A program made the position numbers and the translations under genes. Below, piece by piece: positions 44,820-52,208 of a DNA stretch of 64,000 nucleotides. The DNA comes from Streptomyces sp. NBC_01754 (GTDB lineage Bacteria > Actinomycetota > Actinomycetes > Streptomycetales > Streptomycetaceae): assembly GCF_035918015.1 (NCBI RefSeq), contig NZ_CP109132.1, forward strand, positions 2,914,001 to 2,978,000. The letters are read 5' to 3'. Numbering within the stretch: the first letter of the stretch is position 1; the number at the start of each line of letters is the position of its first letter. The notes below the pieces were generated by a model. It was not told where the DNA came from. It did not search any database and saw only the letters and a list, made by a program, of their open reading frames with translations.

Positions 44820-45296
44820 ATGGACATGTACGCCAAGGGCAACGGCGGGCAACTCAGCTTCGACGGGGCCTACATCACGATCCACCGCAAAGGCTTCATC
44901 GCCCGCGGCACGGTCGGCAAGGGTGAGAAGCGGCTGCACGTGTCGCAGATCAGCGCCGTGCAGTGGAAACCGGCCGGATGGGTCACGTCCGGGTTCATCC
45001 AGTTCACGGTGCCCGGCGGTGTCGAGCGCCGGTCGTCGTTCGGGTCGCAGAACCGCGACGCCGGATCCGACGAAAACTCGGTGCTGTTCACCCGCGACCA
45101 GGAACCCGCCTTCGAGCAGATCCGGGCCGCCCTGGACGCCGCGATCGCCACCCAGCACGCACCGGCCCCGTCCGCCCCACAGGCCACGCCCGGCGGGTCA
45201 CTCGCCGACGAGCTGACGAAGCTCGGCCAGCTCGTTCAGCAGGGGCTCATGACGCCGGACGAGTACGCGCAGGCGAAGGCCCGGCTACTCGCCTGA
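44820..45296 (+). CDS. DUF4429/SHOCT-domain protein
   Basis: 158 residues from ATG 44820 behind GGGGGG. The N-terminal 105 residues form a strand-rich PH-like/DUF4429 part (GQLSFDGAYITIHRKGF, then TSGFIQFTVPGGVE). The C-terminus is a SHOCT helix pair (ELTKLGQLVQQGLMTPDEYA). Such proteins occur in actinobacteria and their phages; the role is unknown, possibly membrane or oligomerisation-related. Last gene before the packaging module. Confidence 0.72.
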   Translation: MDMYAKGNGGQLSFDGAYITIHRKGFIARGTVGKGEKRLHVSQISAVQWKPAGWVTSGFIQFTVPGGVERRSSFGSQNRDAGSDENSVLFTRDQEPAFEQIRAALDAAIATQHAPAPSAPQATPGGSLADELTKLGQLVQQGLMTPDEYAQAKARLLA

Positions 45297-45310
45297 CCAC
45301 ACCCCCTACG

Positions 45311-45341
45311 AACGCCCCGTCGCACACTGCGGCGGGGCGTT
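45311..45341 (+). terminator. Terminator before the packaging region
   Basis: AACGCCCCG (45311-45319) and CGGGGCGTT (45333-45341) with inner CGC/GCG pairing, then TT. It closes the SHOCT gene transcript, 12 bases after its stop. Confidence 0.65.
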
Positions 45342-45435
45342 TCGCATGCCCGGGGCCGGTCGGGAAGAGCCGGTAGCAACGGCAGGCGGCGGGACACGGC
45401 AACCCGCCCCGACCGGCCCCACCACACCGACCACC

Positions 45436-45509
45436 GCTGTCCGGAGACGCCCCGCGAAGGTGATGCCTAGGCCACCTGGGAAGCGTCTCAGCTCTGACGC
45501 CCGGACAGC
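45436..45509 (+). other. Nested palindromes upstream of terS (candidate cos site)
   Basis: Four nested inverted repeats share nearly the same centre: GCTGTCCGG/CCGGACAGC (45436-45444, 45501-45509), GAGACGC/GCGTCTC (45444-45450, 45483-45489), AGGTG/CACCT (45458-45462, 45473-45477) and GCCTAGGC (45465-45472). The CTAG core is rare in such DNA. It sits in a non-coding gap just before the terminase small subunit, where siphophage cos sites are found. Confidence 0.45.
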
Positions 45510-45544
45510 GGGCACGACCACCGCGGCGAGGAGGTGACGTACCC

Positions 45545-46105
45545 ATGGGCCGACCCATCACTGACACAGACCGGCGAGCGGTACGCCGCCACCACGCCGC
45601 GGGCATGTCCCGCAACGACATAGCGAGGAAGATCCAGCGTTCCCCCTCGACCGTGTCGAAGATCGCGGGCAGCTTCGACCCGCCGCTGTCCTTCGACCGC
45701 GCGGCCGAGGTAGCCACCGCAACCGCCGTCCGCAAAGCCGACCTCGACGCGCAGCGCACCGAGATGGCGCACCAGCTGCACGCCGTCGCCGTCCGCGAAA
45801 TCGGCAAGATGACCCTGCCGCAGCTCTACTTCGAGTGGGGCGGCAAGGACCACACCTACGCGCAGAAGACCCAGCCCGAGCCGACGCCGGCCGACCGCCG
45901 CACCATGATGGCGACCGCCGGGGCCGCCCTCGACCGCTCGCTGAAACTCGTCCCGCCGAAGACGGACCCGGGCACCGAAGGCCGCAGCGTCGTGGGCGAA
46001 CTCATGGCCGGACTGGCACGGGACTACGCGGCACGCCACGGCGGGCCGCCCCCTGAGCCCGACGACCAGGCCGACGACGACCAGGCGCCCGACGATGGCC
46101 AGTAG
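45545..46105 (+). CDS. terS: Terminase small subunit
   Basis: 186 residues. The N-terminal HTH (RRHHAAGMSRNDIARKIQRS, about 14-33) recognises packaging DNA. The middle is helical for oligomerisation, and an acidic tail (PDDQADDDQAPDDGQ) would contact the large subunit. It overlaps the terL start by 11 bases. Identity rests on the HTH and on position directly before a clear large terminase. Confidence 0.82.
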   Translation: MGRPITDTDRRAVRRHHAAGMSRNDIARKIQRSPSTVSKIAGSFDPPLSFDRAAEVATATAVRKADLDAQRTEMAHQLHAVAVREIGKMTLPQLYFEWGGKDHTYAQKTQPEPTPADRRTMMATAGAALDRSLKLVPPKTDPGTEGRSVVGELMAGLARDYAARHGGPPPEPDDQADDDQAPDDGQ

Positions 46106-47327
46106 CCTCGCCCTCTCCCCGAAGCAGATCGACAGCATCATGGAGGCCCGCGCCTTCCAGAACATCTGGGAAGGCAGCGTCCGGAGCGGGAAGACGATCG
46201 CGTCGCTGCTCCGGTGGCTCGACTTCGTGGCCGACCGGCCCGAGGGTGGCGAGCTGGTCATGGTCGGCCGCACGAGGGATTCCCTCGCCCGGAACATCTT
46301 CGGGCCGCTCACCGATCCGTCGATCTTCGGGCCGCTCGCCCGCGACATCACGTACACCAACGGCGCCCCCACCGCCACCGTGCTGGGCCGCACCGTGCAC
46401 ACGCTCGGCGCGAACGACGCGCAGGCAGAGCCGAAGGTTCGCGGCCTCACGTGCGCAGGCGCGTACGTCGACGAGTTGACTACGCTCCCGCGCACGTTCT
46501 ACGACCAGCTCAACGCGCGTTGCAGCGTCGAGGGGTCGAAGATCTTCGGGACGACCAACCCGGACAACCCGAACCACTGGGCGAGGCGCGAGTACCTACT
46601 CCGCCCGCGCGAAACCCGCCTCCGGTCCTGGCATTTCGTCATGGACGACAACCCGGGCCTGTCGGACGGGTACAAGGCCCGAACGAAGGCCAGCTATCGG
46701 GGCCTGTTCTACAAGCGGAACGTCCAGGGCCTATGGGTCATGGCCGAAGGCGCGATCTACGAGGCGTACGACGAGGCCGTGCACGTCGTCGACGAGCTGC
46801 CGGAGATGCGCCGGTACTGGATCGGCGTGGACTACGGCACCGTAAACCCCACGTCGGCAATCCTGCTCGGCCTGGGAGCCGATGACCGGCTGTACGCGTG
46901 CGCCGAGTGGCGCCACGACTCCCGGGCCGCACAGCGCCAGATGACGGACGCGCAGTACTCCGCCGCCATCCGCGAATGGGTCGCGGACATGGGCATCCAG
47001 CCGACCTGGACTTTCATCGACCCGTCCGCGGCGAGCTTCATCCACCAGCTCTGGGCCGATGGCTACCCCGGGATCGCCCGCGCCACCAACGACGTGGCGG
47101 ACGGCATCCGGTCCGTGGCGTCCGCCCTGGCCGCCGGCCGCCTCCGCATCCACCGGTCCTGCACCGGCCTCCTCGACGAAATCCCCGGCTACGTCTGGGA
47201 TGAGAAGGCCGCCGAAAAGGGCGAGGACAAGCCGATCAAGCTCCACGACCACAGCGTGGACGCCTTGCGCTACGCCGTGCATAGCACCGCCCACGAGTGG
47301 CGCCACCTACTCACTCTCGCCGCCTAG
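46095..47327 (+). CDS. terL: Terminase large subunit
   Basis: 410 residues. The ATPase half has Walker A GSVRSGKT (27-34), the adenine/coupling region MVGRTRDSLARNIF, and Walker B AYVDEL (about 122-127). The nuclease half has RNase-H-type acids in IGVDYGTVNPTS (about 244) and DHSVDALRYAVH near the end. It cuts and pumps DNA into the head. PBSX/XtmB-like, typical of siphoviruses of actinobacteria. Confidence 0.95.
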   Translation: MASSLALSPKQIDSIMEARAFQNIWEGSVRSGKTIASLLRWLDFVADRPEGGELVMVGRTRDSLARNIFGPLTDPSIFGPLARDITYTNGAPTATVLGRTVHTLGANDAQAEPKVRGLTCAGAYVDELTTLPRTFYDQLNARCSVEGSKIFGTTNPDNPNHWARREYLLRPRETRLRSWHFVMDDNPGLSDGYKARTKASYRGLFYKRNVQGLWVMAEGAIYEAYDEAVHVVDELPEMRRYWIGVDYGTVNPTSAILLGLGADDRLYACAEWRHDSRAAQRQMTDAQYSAAIREWVADMGIQPTWTFIDPSAASFIHQLWADGYPGIARATNDVADGIRSVASALAAGRLRIHRSCTGLLDEIPGYVWDEKAAEKGEDKPIKLHDHSVDALRYAVHSTAHEWRHLLTLAA

Positions 47328-47340
47328 GAGGTGACCACCC

Positions 47341-48840
47341 ATGCCCCTGCCCACCAACGGCACCGCGTGGCCGCCGCCGCACATGGCCGCCGTCTACCGC
47401 GAGATGCGCCGCGACGCCATGTGGTACGAGGGTGACCCACACCGTCTCGCTCGCGCCGCAGACCGCCGGGAGCACACACCGCGCCGCGCCGACCTCGACG
47501 ACCGGCGGCGCCGCCGCGACCGATGGGGAAAGCTCCCGCAGGACTACCCGCGGAAGCGGGAGCGGCGCCTACATGTGCCGCTGCCCGGCGACATCTCCAC
47601 CGTGGCGTCGGACTTGCTTTTCGCGGACATGCCGGAGATCACCGCGCCGACCGTGGAGGGCACCGGCTACCTTGCCGAGGAGATCGACGCCACGGGTATG
47701 CACTCCCTGCTGCTTGGTGCGGCCGAGCAGGCGTCGGCCGTGTCGGGGATCTTCCTGCGGCTGACGTGGGACCGGGAGACTGTGCCGGACCGGCCGATCC
47801 CGACGACCATGCAGCCGGACCACGCGATCCCGGAGTACAGCTTCGGCGTGCTGCGTGGCGTCACCTTCTGGCGTGAGCTCGACGGCGGCGACACCCAGAC
47901 CGTCTACCGGCACCTGGAGCGCCACGAGCCGGGCCGGATCGAGCACGCCCTGTACGAGGGCACCCCCGACAGTATCGGCCGGGCGGTGCCTCTCACGGAG
48001 CACGCCGACACGGCCGCCCTGGTCGCCTCGCTCGACGCGGACGGGGTGTCGGTCGAGACCGGCATCCCGATGCTGACGGCCGTCTACGTGCCGAACATGA
48101 CGCCGAACCGGCGACACCGTGCATCCCCGTACGGCAGGTCGGACTACGCCGCCCCGATCCACGACCTCTTCGCCGCCCTGGACGACACGTGGACGTCGTG
48201 GATGCGTGACATCCGCCTTGCCCGTGCACGGCTGGTCGTCCCGGACGGGTACCTCACCAACCTGGGGCCCGGCCAGGGCGCCGCGTTCGACGACGACCGC
48301 GAGGTTTACAGCGGCCTGAACATGCCGCCGACCGACGGCGCCGGGATCACGATCAATCAGTTCGCGATCCGGGTGGATGAGCACCAGCGGACCGCCGAGG
48401 CGATCACCCGCAAGGCGATCGAGTCCGCCGGGTACTCCCCGCAGAGCTTCGGCCTGGAGGGGGAGGGGGCGATCACCGCGACCGAGGTCGACGCCCGCGA
48501 GGGACGGTCCACGGTCACGAGCAAGAAAAAGGCCGGCCACTGGCGCCGAGGCGTGGCCGATTTTCTGTACGCGTACCAGCTGCTCTCCGCCGCGCAGTTC
48601 GGGGCGAGAATCGCACCGGAGCGGCCGACCGTCGAATTCCGGCTCGACGCCGCCGAGTCCGAGCAGACGAAGGCCACCACGCTGGAGCTGTACGCGCGTG
48701 CCGGGGCCGTCAGCACGGCCACGAAGGTGAAGTACCGGTCGCCGGACATGGAGGACAGCGACGTGGACGCCGAGGTGACGCGCATCCTCGCCGAGACCGG
48801 CGCCGGTGCCCCCGACCCGGGCGACACCTACCCCATGTGA
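47341..48840 (+). CDS. Portal protein
   Basis: 499 residues, SPP1 gp6/DUF1483-like. Features include the N-terminal WPPPHMAAVYREMRRDAMWY, the central FAALDDTWTSWMRDIRLARA helix-rich wing and stem parts, and a C-terminal crown with an Ala/Asp-rich end. Order terL-portal-MuF is standard. Twelve copies form the DNA gate of the head. The stop is followed at once by a strong hairpin and the CRISPR-like array. Confidence 0.92.
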   Translation: MPLPTNGTAWPPPHMAAVYREMRRDAMWYEGDPHRLARAADRREHTPRRADLDDRRRRRDRWGKLPQDYPRKRERRLHVPLPGDISTVASDLLFADMPEITAPTVEGTGYLAEEIDATGMHSLLLGAAEQASAVSGIFLRLTWDRETVPDRPIPTTMQPDHAIPEYSFGVLRGVTFWRELDGGDTQTVYRHLERHEPGRIEHALYEGTPDSIGRAVPLTEHADTAALVASLDADGVSVETGIPMLTAVYVPNMTPNRRHRASPYGRSDYAAPIHDLFAALDDTWTSWMRDIRLARARLVVPDGYLTNLGPGQGAAFDDDREVYSGLNMPPTDGAGITINQFAIRVDEHQRTAEAITRKAIESAGYSPQSFGLEGEGAITATEVDAREGRSTVTSKKKAGHWRRGVADFLYAYQLLSAAQFGARIAPERPTVEFRLDAAESEQTKATTLELYARAGAVSTATKVKYRSPDMEDSDVDAEVTRILAETGAGAPDPGDTYPM

Positions 48841-48870
48841 GGAGGGGCCCCAGCGGACTGGGGCCCCTCC
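48841..48870 (+). terminator. Hairpin directly after the portal gene
   Basis: GGAGGGGCCCC (48841-48851) and GGGGCCCCTCC (48860-48870) form a perfect 11-bp stem with an 8-base loop, one base after the portal stop. The first CRISPR-like unit overlaps its last two bases. Confidence 0.7.
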
Positions 48871-49046
48871 TCTATCCCCGCGTGTGTGGGGAGCATGTTC
48901 GTACTCACCCCAGACTGGGGCCATCCCCGCGTGTGCGGGGAAAGGTGGAGTGGTCAACTCCGACAACTGGACCATCCCCACATGCGTGGGGAGCAGCACC
49001 CGAAGATGCGTCGTGCACGGGTCATCCCCGCATCGGCGGGCAGTAG
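48869..49046. CRISPR. Four-unit CRISPR-like mini-array in the phage late region
   Basis: Four 28-base units at about 48869-48896, 48918-48945, 48969-48996 and 49019-49046 share ATCCCCGC-loop-GCGGGGAGCA, with units starting 49-51 bases apart. They resemble actinobacterial type I-E repeats read on the minus strand, where the handle would be ATGGTCC-like (clearest in unit 3). Stems are kept: unit 1 has a G-U pair and unit 3 an A-U pair replacing the G-C of unit 2; unit 4 loses its outer pair. Spacers are 21, 23 and 22 nt, not the usual 32-33. No cas genes are near. A degenerate or mimic array is more likely than a working one. Confidence 0.6.
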
Positions 49047-49119
49047 TGCGGTCCCGGGCACGTGAAACACAGTAGCGCACCCGCCCACGTGCGCGCAGGG
49101 AAACGGGGAGGACGCGCCG

Positions 49120-50955
49120 ATGCCGATTCACCCCGGGATGGTCGAGGACCTGGCCGCCGGTACCCGTGACCTGTACGCCGCCGCCGAGCAGCGTCTGCTT
49201 GCGACGATCGCCCGCCAGCTGGAGGCCGGCTTCGACTCGCCGCAGTGGGCCGAGCGGAAGCTGTCCGCGATCAGCGCACTACGTCGGTCGGCTCAGGCCG
49301 TCACCGACCAGCTCGACCAGGCCGTGAGCCTGGAAATCTTCGACGTGACGGCCGAGGCGTACAACACGGGACACCGTGCCGGGGTTGCCGAGATCGGCGC
49401 CATGGACGACGCCACCCGCCGACTGGTCGACGAAATCACCCCGCAGGCGCAGGCCGTAGACCGGCTCGCGCAGCAAACCGTGGACCGGGTCACCGACACC
49501 CACCGGTCGATTCTGCGGACCGTCGCGGACCGGTACCGGGCTGTCGTGTCGCAGGTGGCCGCACTGCCCCTGCTCGGCACCGACACCCGCCGCCAGGCCA
49601 CCCAGGCCGCCATGCAGAAGTGGGCGGACGAGGGGATCACCAGCTTCACGGACCGCGCCGGCCGCCGCTGGAAGCTCACCAGCTACGCGGAGATGGCCGT
49701 ACGGACCGGGGTCGCCAGAGCCGCGACCGAGGGCCACATGCGAACCCTGGAGACCGCCGGAGTCGAGCTCGTCATCGTGTCCAACAGCCCCCGCGAATGT
49801 CCCCTGTGCCGTCCCTGGGAGACCAAGATCCTGTCCATCGCGGCCGGGGGTGCGCGCACGGTCGAGGTCGAGCACGCCACCCGTGACGGGCAGATGGTGA
49901 CCGTGCACGTTGCCGGGTCCCTCGACCAGGCCCGCGCCGCCGGACTCCAGCACCCGAACTGCCGTCACAGCGTGTCCGCGTACACGCCGGGCATCACCCC
50001 CACCGAGACCGCCACGCCGGACCCCGAGGGATACGAGGCGGGGCAGCGTCAGCGGGAAATCGAGCGGAAGATTCGGCAGTACAAGGCCCGCGCGGCCGCC
50101 GCCGTTGACCCGGAGGCGAAGCGTGTCGCAAACGCCAAGGTCCGCCAGTGGCAGAAAGCCCAGCGCGACCACCTCACCGCGCACCCCGACCTCCGCCGCA
50201 ACCGCGCCCGCGAGCAGGAAGGCGCCAGCAACCTGCCGCCCGAGCAGCGCACCCGCGCCCCCGGGCAGGAGAAGCCGAAGCGCGCCACGCCGTCGAGCCC
50301 GTACGTGCAGGCCGCCCGCGTCCGCTCCGGCGACGCCGGGACCATCCGCGAGATGTCCGACGCCGACCTGGGCACGGCCATGCGCGCGCCGTCCCTCGAC
50401 CGGCGGGACCGCGACCGCATCGCGGCCGAGCTGGACCGCCGATACCCCGCGGCCCCGCTCCCCGCCCCGTCCGCCACCGGCAACGCCGTGACGGACACGC
50501 TCGCCGACCGGGCCGCGCTCGACACCGCGCTACGCCCGATGCCCGCCCCCGAAGAGTGGGGCGCACTCGCCCGTGACAAGACGTTCGCGGACGAGCTGGC
50601 CGCCGCCGTCAAGGTCGCCGAGAAGAAGGGCCAGGAGCAGCGCGAGAAGGTCACCCGGGCCAAGGCCAGGCAGATGTACACCGAGTACGTCTACCGGCAG
50701 TACCTCGCCGCCGAGGACGCATGCCGAGGTGTACTCCTGACGAAGCAAGCACAGGCCGCCGGGGTCGACCCGGAAACGCTTTTCTCTGGTCCGGCCCGGA
50801 TCGCGCACGCCCGCGCATCCGACGAGCTGAAGGAATGGTGGGCGCAGCACGGCCGGTTGACGCAGGCCGAGTTCATCGAGCAGGCCACCGGCGAGACACA
50901 GCGCCACGCCGCCGCCGCCCGCCTGAACGAATCCGCCCACCAGAACAAGAGGTGA
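49120..50955 (+). CDS. MuF-like minor capsid/head morphogenesis protein
   Basis: 611 residues behind GGGGAGGA. The minor capsid 2/MuF domain spans about 10-300, ending with PRECPLCRPWETKILS and the HPNCRHSVSAYTPG motif (CxxC and NCRHS) typical of this family. The C-terminal 300 residues are helical and Pro/Ala-rich (SSPYVQAARVRSGDAGTI), with no toxin or enzyme motif I can identify. It accompanies the portal in head assembly and may be ejected. C-terminal extensions of MuF proteins are sometimes toxins, which deserves checking. Confidence 0.85.
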   Translation: MPIHPGMVEDLAAGTRDLYAAAEQRLLATIARQLEAGFDSPQWAERKLSAISALRRSAQAVTDQLDQAVSLEIFDVTAEAYNTGHRAGVAEIGAMDDATRRLVDEITPQAQAVDRLAQQTVDRVTDTHRSILRTVADRYRAVVSQVAALPLLGTDTRRQATQAAMQKWADEGITSFTDRAGRRWKLTSYAEMAVRTGVARAATEGHMRTLETAGVELVIVSNSPRECPLCRPWETKILSIAAGGARTVEVEHATRDGQMVTVHVAGSLDQARAAGLQHPNCRHSVSAYTPGITPTETATPDPEGYEAGQRQREIERKIRQYKARAAAAVDPEAKRVANAKVRQWQKAQRDHLTAHPDLRRNRAREQEGASNLPPEQRTRAPGQEKPKRATPSSPYVQAARVRSGDAGTIREMSDADLGTAMRAPSLDRRDRDRIAAELDRRYPAAPLPAPSATGNAVTDTLADRAALDTALRPMPAPEEWGALARDKTFADELAAAVKVAEKKGQEQREKVTRAKARQMYTEYVYRQYLAAEDACRGVLLTKQAQAAGVDPETLFSGPARIAHARASDELKEWWAQHGRLTQAEFIEQATGETQRHAAAARLNESAHQNKR

Positions 50956-50958
50956 CGT

Positions 50959-51126
50959 ATGGGAACGCGCGAGGAGATCACGCGGGCAGTCGTCGAGGGG
51001 GCCGAGGCCAGCCACCGCGGCAACCGCCCGACCGCATGCCCGTACCCGGCTGACACGCTGCTCCGTACGGCGTGGATCCGCGGCTACGCCACCGTGCGCC
51101 CGCTCACCGAGCCGCGCGCCGAGTAG
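50959..51126 (+). CDS. Small RMF-like protein
   Basis: 55 residues from ATG 50959, three bases after the MuF stop; too short for usual gene-length cutoffs. The pattern EGAEASHRGNRPTACPYPAD then LRTAWIRGYATV resembles ribosome modulation factor (G-x-A-x3-G, then CPY, then WxxGY). RMF causes ribosome hibernation in proteobacteria. Finding such a fold between head genes is odd; it may act on host ribosomes or be a structural small protein. Confidence 0.6.
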   Translation: MGTREEITRAVVEGAEASHRGNRPTACPYPADTLLRTAWIRGYATVRPLTEPRAE

Positions 51127-51152
51127 GCGCACCACAGACCAGCACGACCCGA

Positions 51153-51210
51153 GGGGCCCGCCAGGCGCGGGCCCCTTTCGCATGCCCACACGGCCCGCCA
51201 GGCGCGGGCC
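51153..51210 (+). repeat. Duplicated hairpin before the scaffold gene
   Basis: The 19-base GGCCCGCCAGGCGCGGGCC occurs at 51155-51173 and again at 51192-51210. The first copy extends to a 9-bp stem (GGGGCCCGC/GCGGGCCCC) followed by TTT; the second has a 7-bp stem. A tandem terminator or RNA-stability element between head genes. Confidence 0.7.
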
Positions 51211-51234
51211 CAACACCGCACCAGGAGTGCACCC

Positions 51235-51999
51235 ATGAAGACCGCGCGCCCGTTCCGTCACCCGCTCGCCACCCACCCCGCCGGGCACGTGCTCGGTCAC
51301 CGCGCCGACGGCCGTCCGATCTACGCCATCGCGGGAGGCGACGGCACCGGAGAGGGCGGTACCGGGGGCGACGGCGGGCAGGGCGGCACCGGTGGTGACA
51401 CCGGCCAGCAGGGCGGTACCGAAGGCCAGCAGCAGGGCACCGGCGGGCAGGCCCCGGCCGACCAGCAGCAGGGTACCGAGGGCGACGAATCCAGTCTCCC
51501 CGCGTGGGCGCAGGCCGCGCTCAAGACCGCCCGCGCCGAGGCCGGGAAGTCCCGGGTGACCGCCAAGCAGAAGGCCGCCGACGACGCCCGCGCGTCCCTC
51601 GCGCAGGACATCGGCAAGGCGCTCGGCCTGGTCGAGGACGACGCGCCGGCCGACCCCGCGCAGCTGACGCAGCAGCTTGCCGCCGAGCAGGCCAAGGCGC
51701 GCGGTGTTGCCGTCGAGCTGGCCGCGTACAAGGCCGCACAGACCGAGCAGGTGCGTGCCGACCGGTTGCTGAACTCCCGCACGTTCACCGACCGCCTCGC
51801 CGCCCTCGACCCGGCCGCCGACGACTTCGGCGACCAGCTGAAGGCCGCGATCAAGGCCGAGGTAACCACCGACCCGGACCTGTACAAGACGCGCCCCGCC
51901 GGGGCCGTCAAGGGCGGCGCCGACTTCAGCGGTACCGGCCCCGCCCCGAAGAAGCCCGCCAACCTTCACGACGCCATCGCCGCCCGTCTGAGCGGCTGA
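51235..51999 (+). CDS. Scaffolding protein
   Basis: 254 residues behind AGGAG. A low-complexity Gly/Thr/Gln segment (about 33-85) is followed by a long helical part (ESSLPAWAQAALKTARAEAG, then AQLTQQLAAEQAKARGVAVE) and a basic C-terminus (APKKPANLHDAIAARLSG), the usual design of phage scaffolds. Placed immediately before the capsid gene. It guides capsid assembly and then leaves. Confidence 0.85.
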   Translation: MKTARPFRHPLATHPAGHVLGHRADGRPIYAIAGGDGTGEGGTGGDGGQGGTGGDTGQQGGTEGQQQGTGGQAPADQQQGTEGDESSLPAWAQAALKTARAEAGKSRVTAKQKAADDARASLAQDIGKALGLVEDDAPADPAQLTQQLAAEQAKARGVAVELAAYKAAQTEQVRADRLLNSRTFTDRLAALDPAADDFGDQLKAAIKAEVTTDPDLYKTRPAGAVKGGADFSGTGPAPKKPANLHDAIAARLSG

Positions 52000-52015
52000 C
52001 AGACAGGAAACGCCG

Positions 52016-52204
52016 ATGCAGGCAATAAGCGCCCGCTACGAGGTACGCGCGGCCAACGGCCAGAAGTACGGGCCGTCATTCACTGATCTTCAGACAGCAC
52101 TCGACTACTGCCGTCAGACCAACGTCAACAACGACGAGACGAACCACAACACCGTGATCCCTTGCTTTACCCCCGTGCCTGTCGGCGCAGAACAGGAGAA
52201 CTAG
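52016..52204 (+). CDS. Small hypothetical protein before the capsid gene
   Basis: 62 residues behind AGGAAA. Sequence MQAISARYEVRAANGQKY and DLQTALDYCRQTN suggests a small alpha/beta fold. No family is recognised; a capsid decoration or assembly role is possible from its place. Confidence 0.6.
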   Translation: MQAISARYEVRAANGQKYGPSFTDLQTALDYCRQTNVNNDETNHNTVIPCFTPVPVGAEQEN

Positions 52205-52208
52205 GCCC

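Noticed and set aside
48869..49046. A working type I-E CRISPR array
   Set aside because: Spacers are 21-23 nt rather than about 32, the repeats are diverged, and there is no leader or cas gene in the window.
48806..49075. Two short rightward frames across the CRISPR-like array (CVGSSTRR, PRVCGEH types)
   Set aside because: They are translations of the repeats, a known false-gene signature, with no Shine-Dalgarno and no conserved fold.
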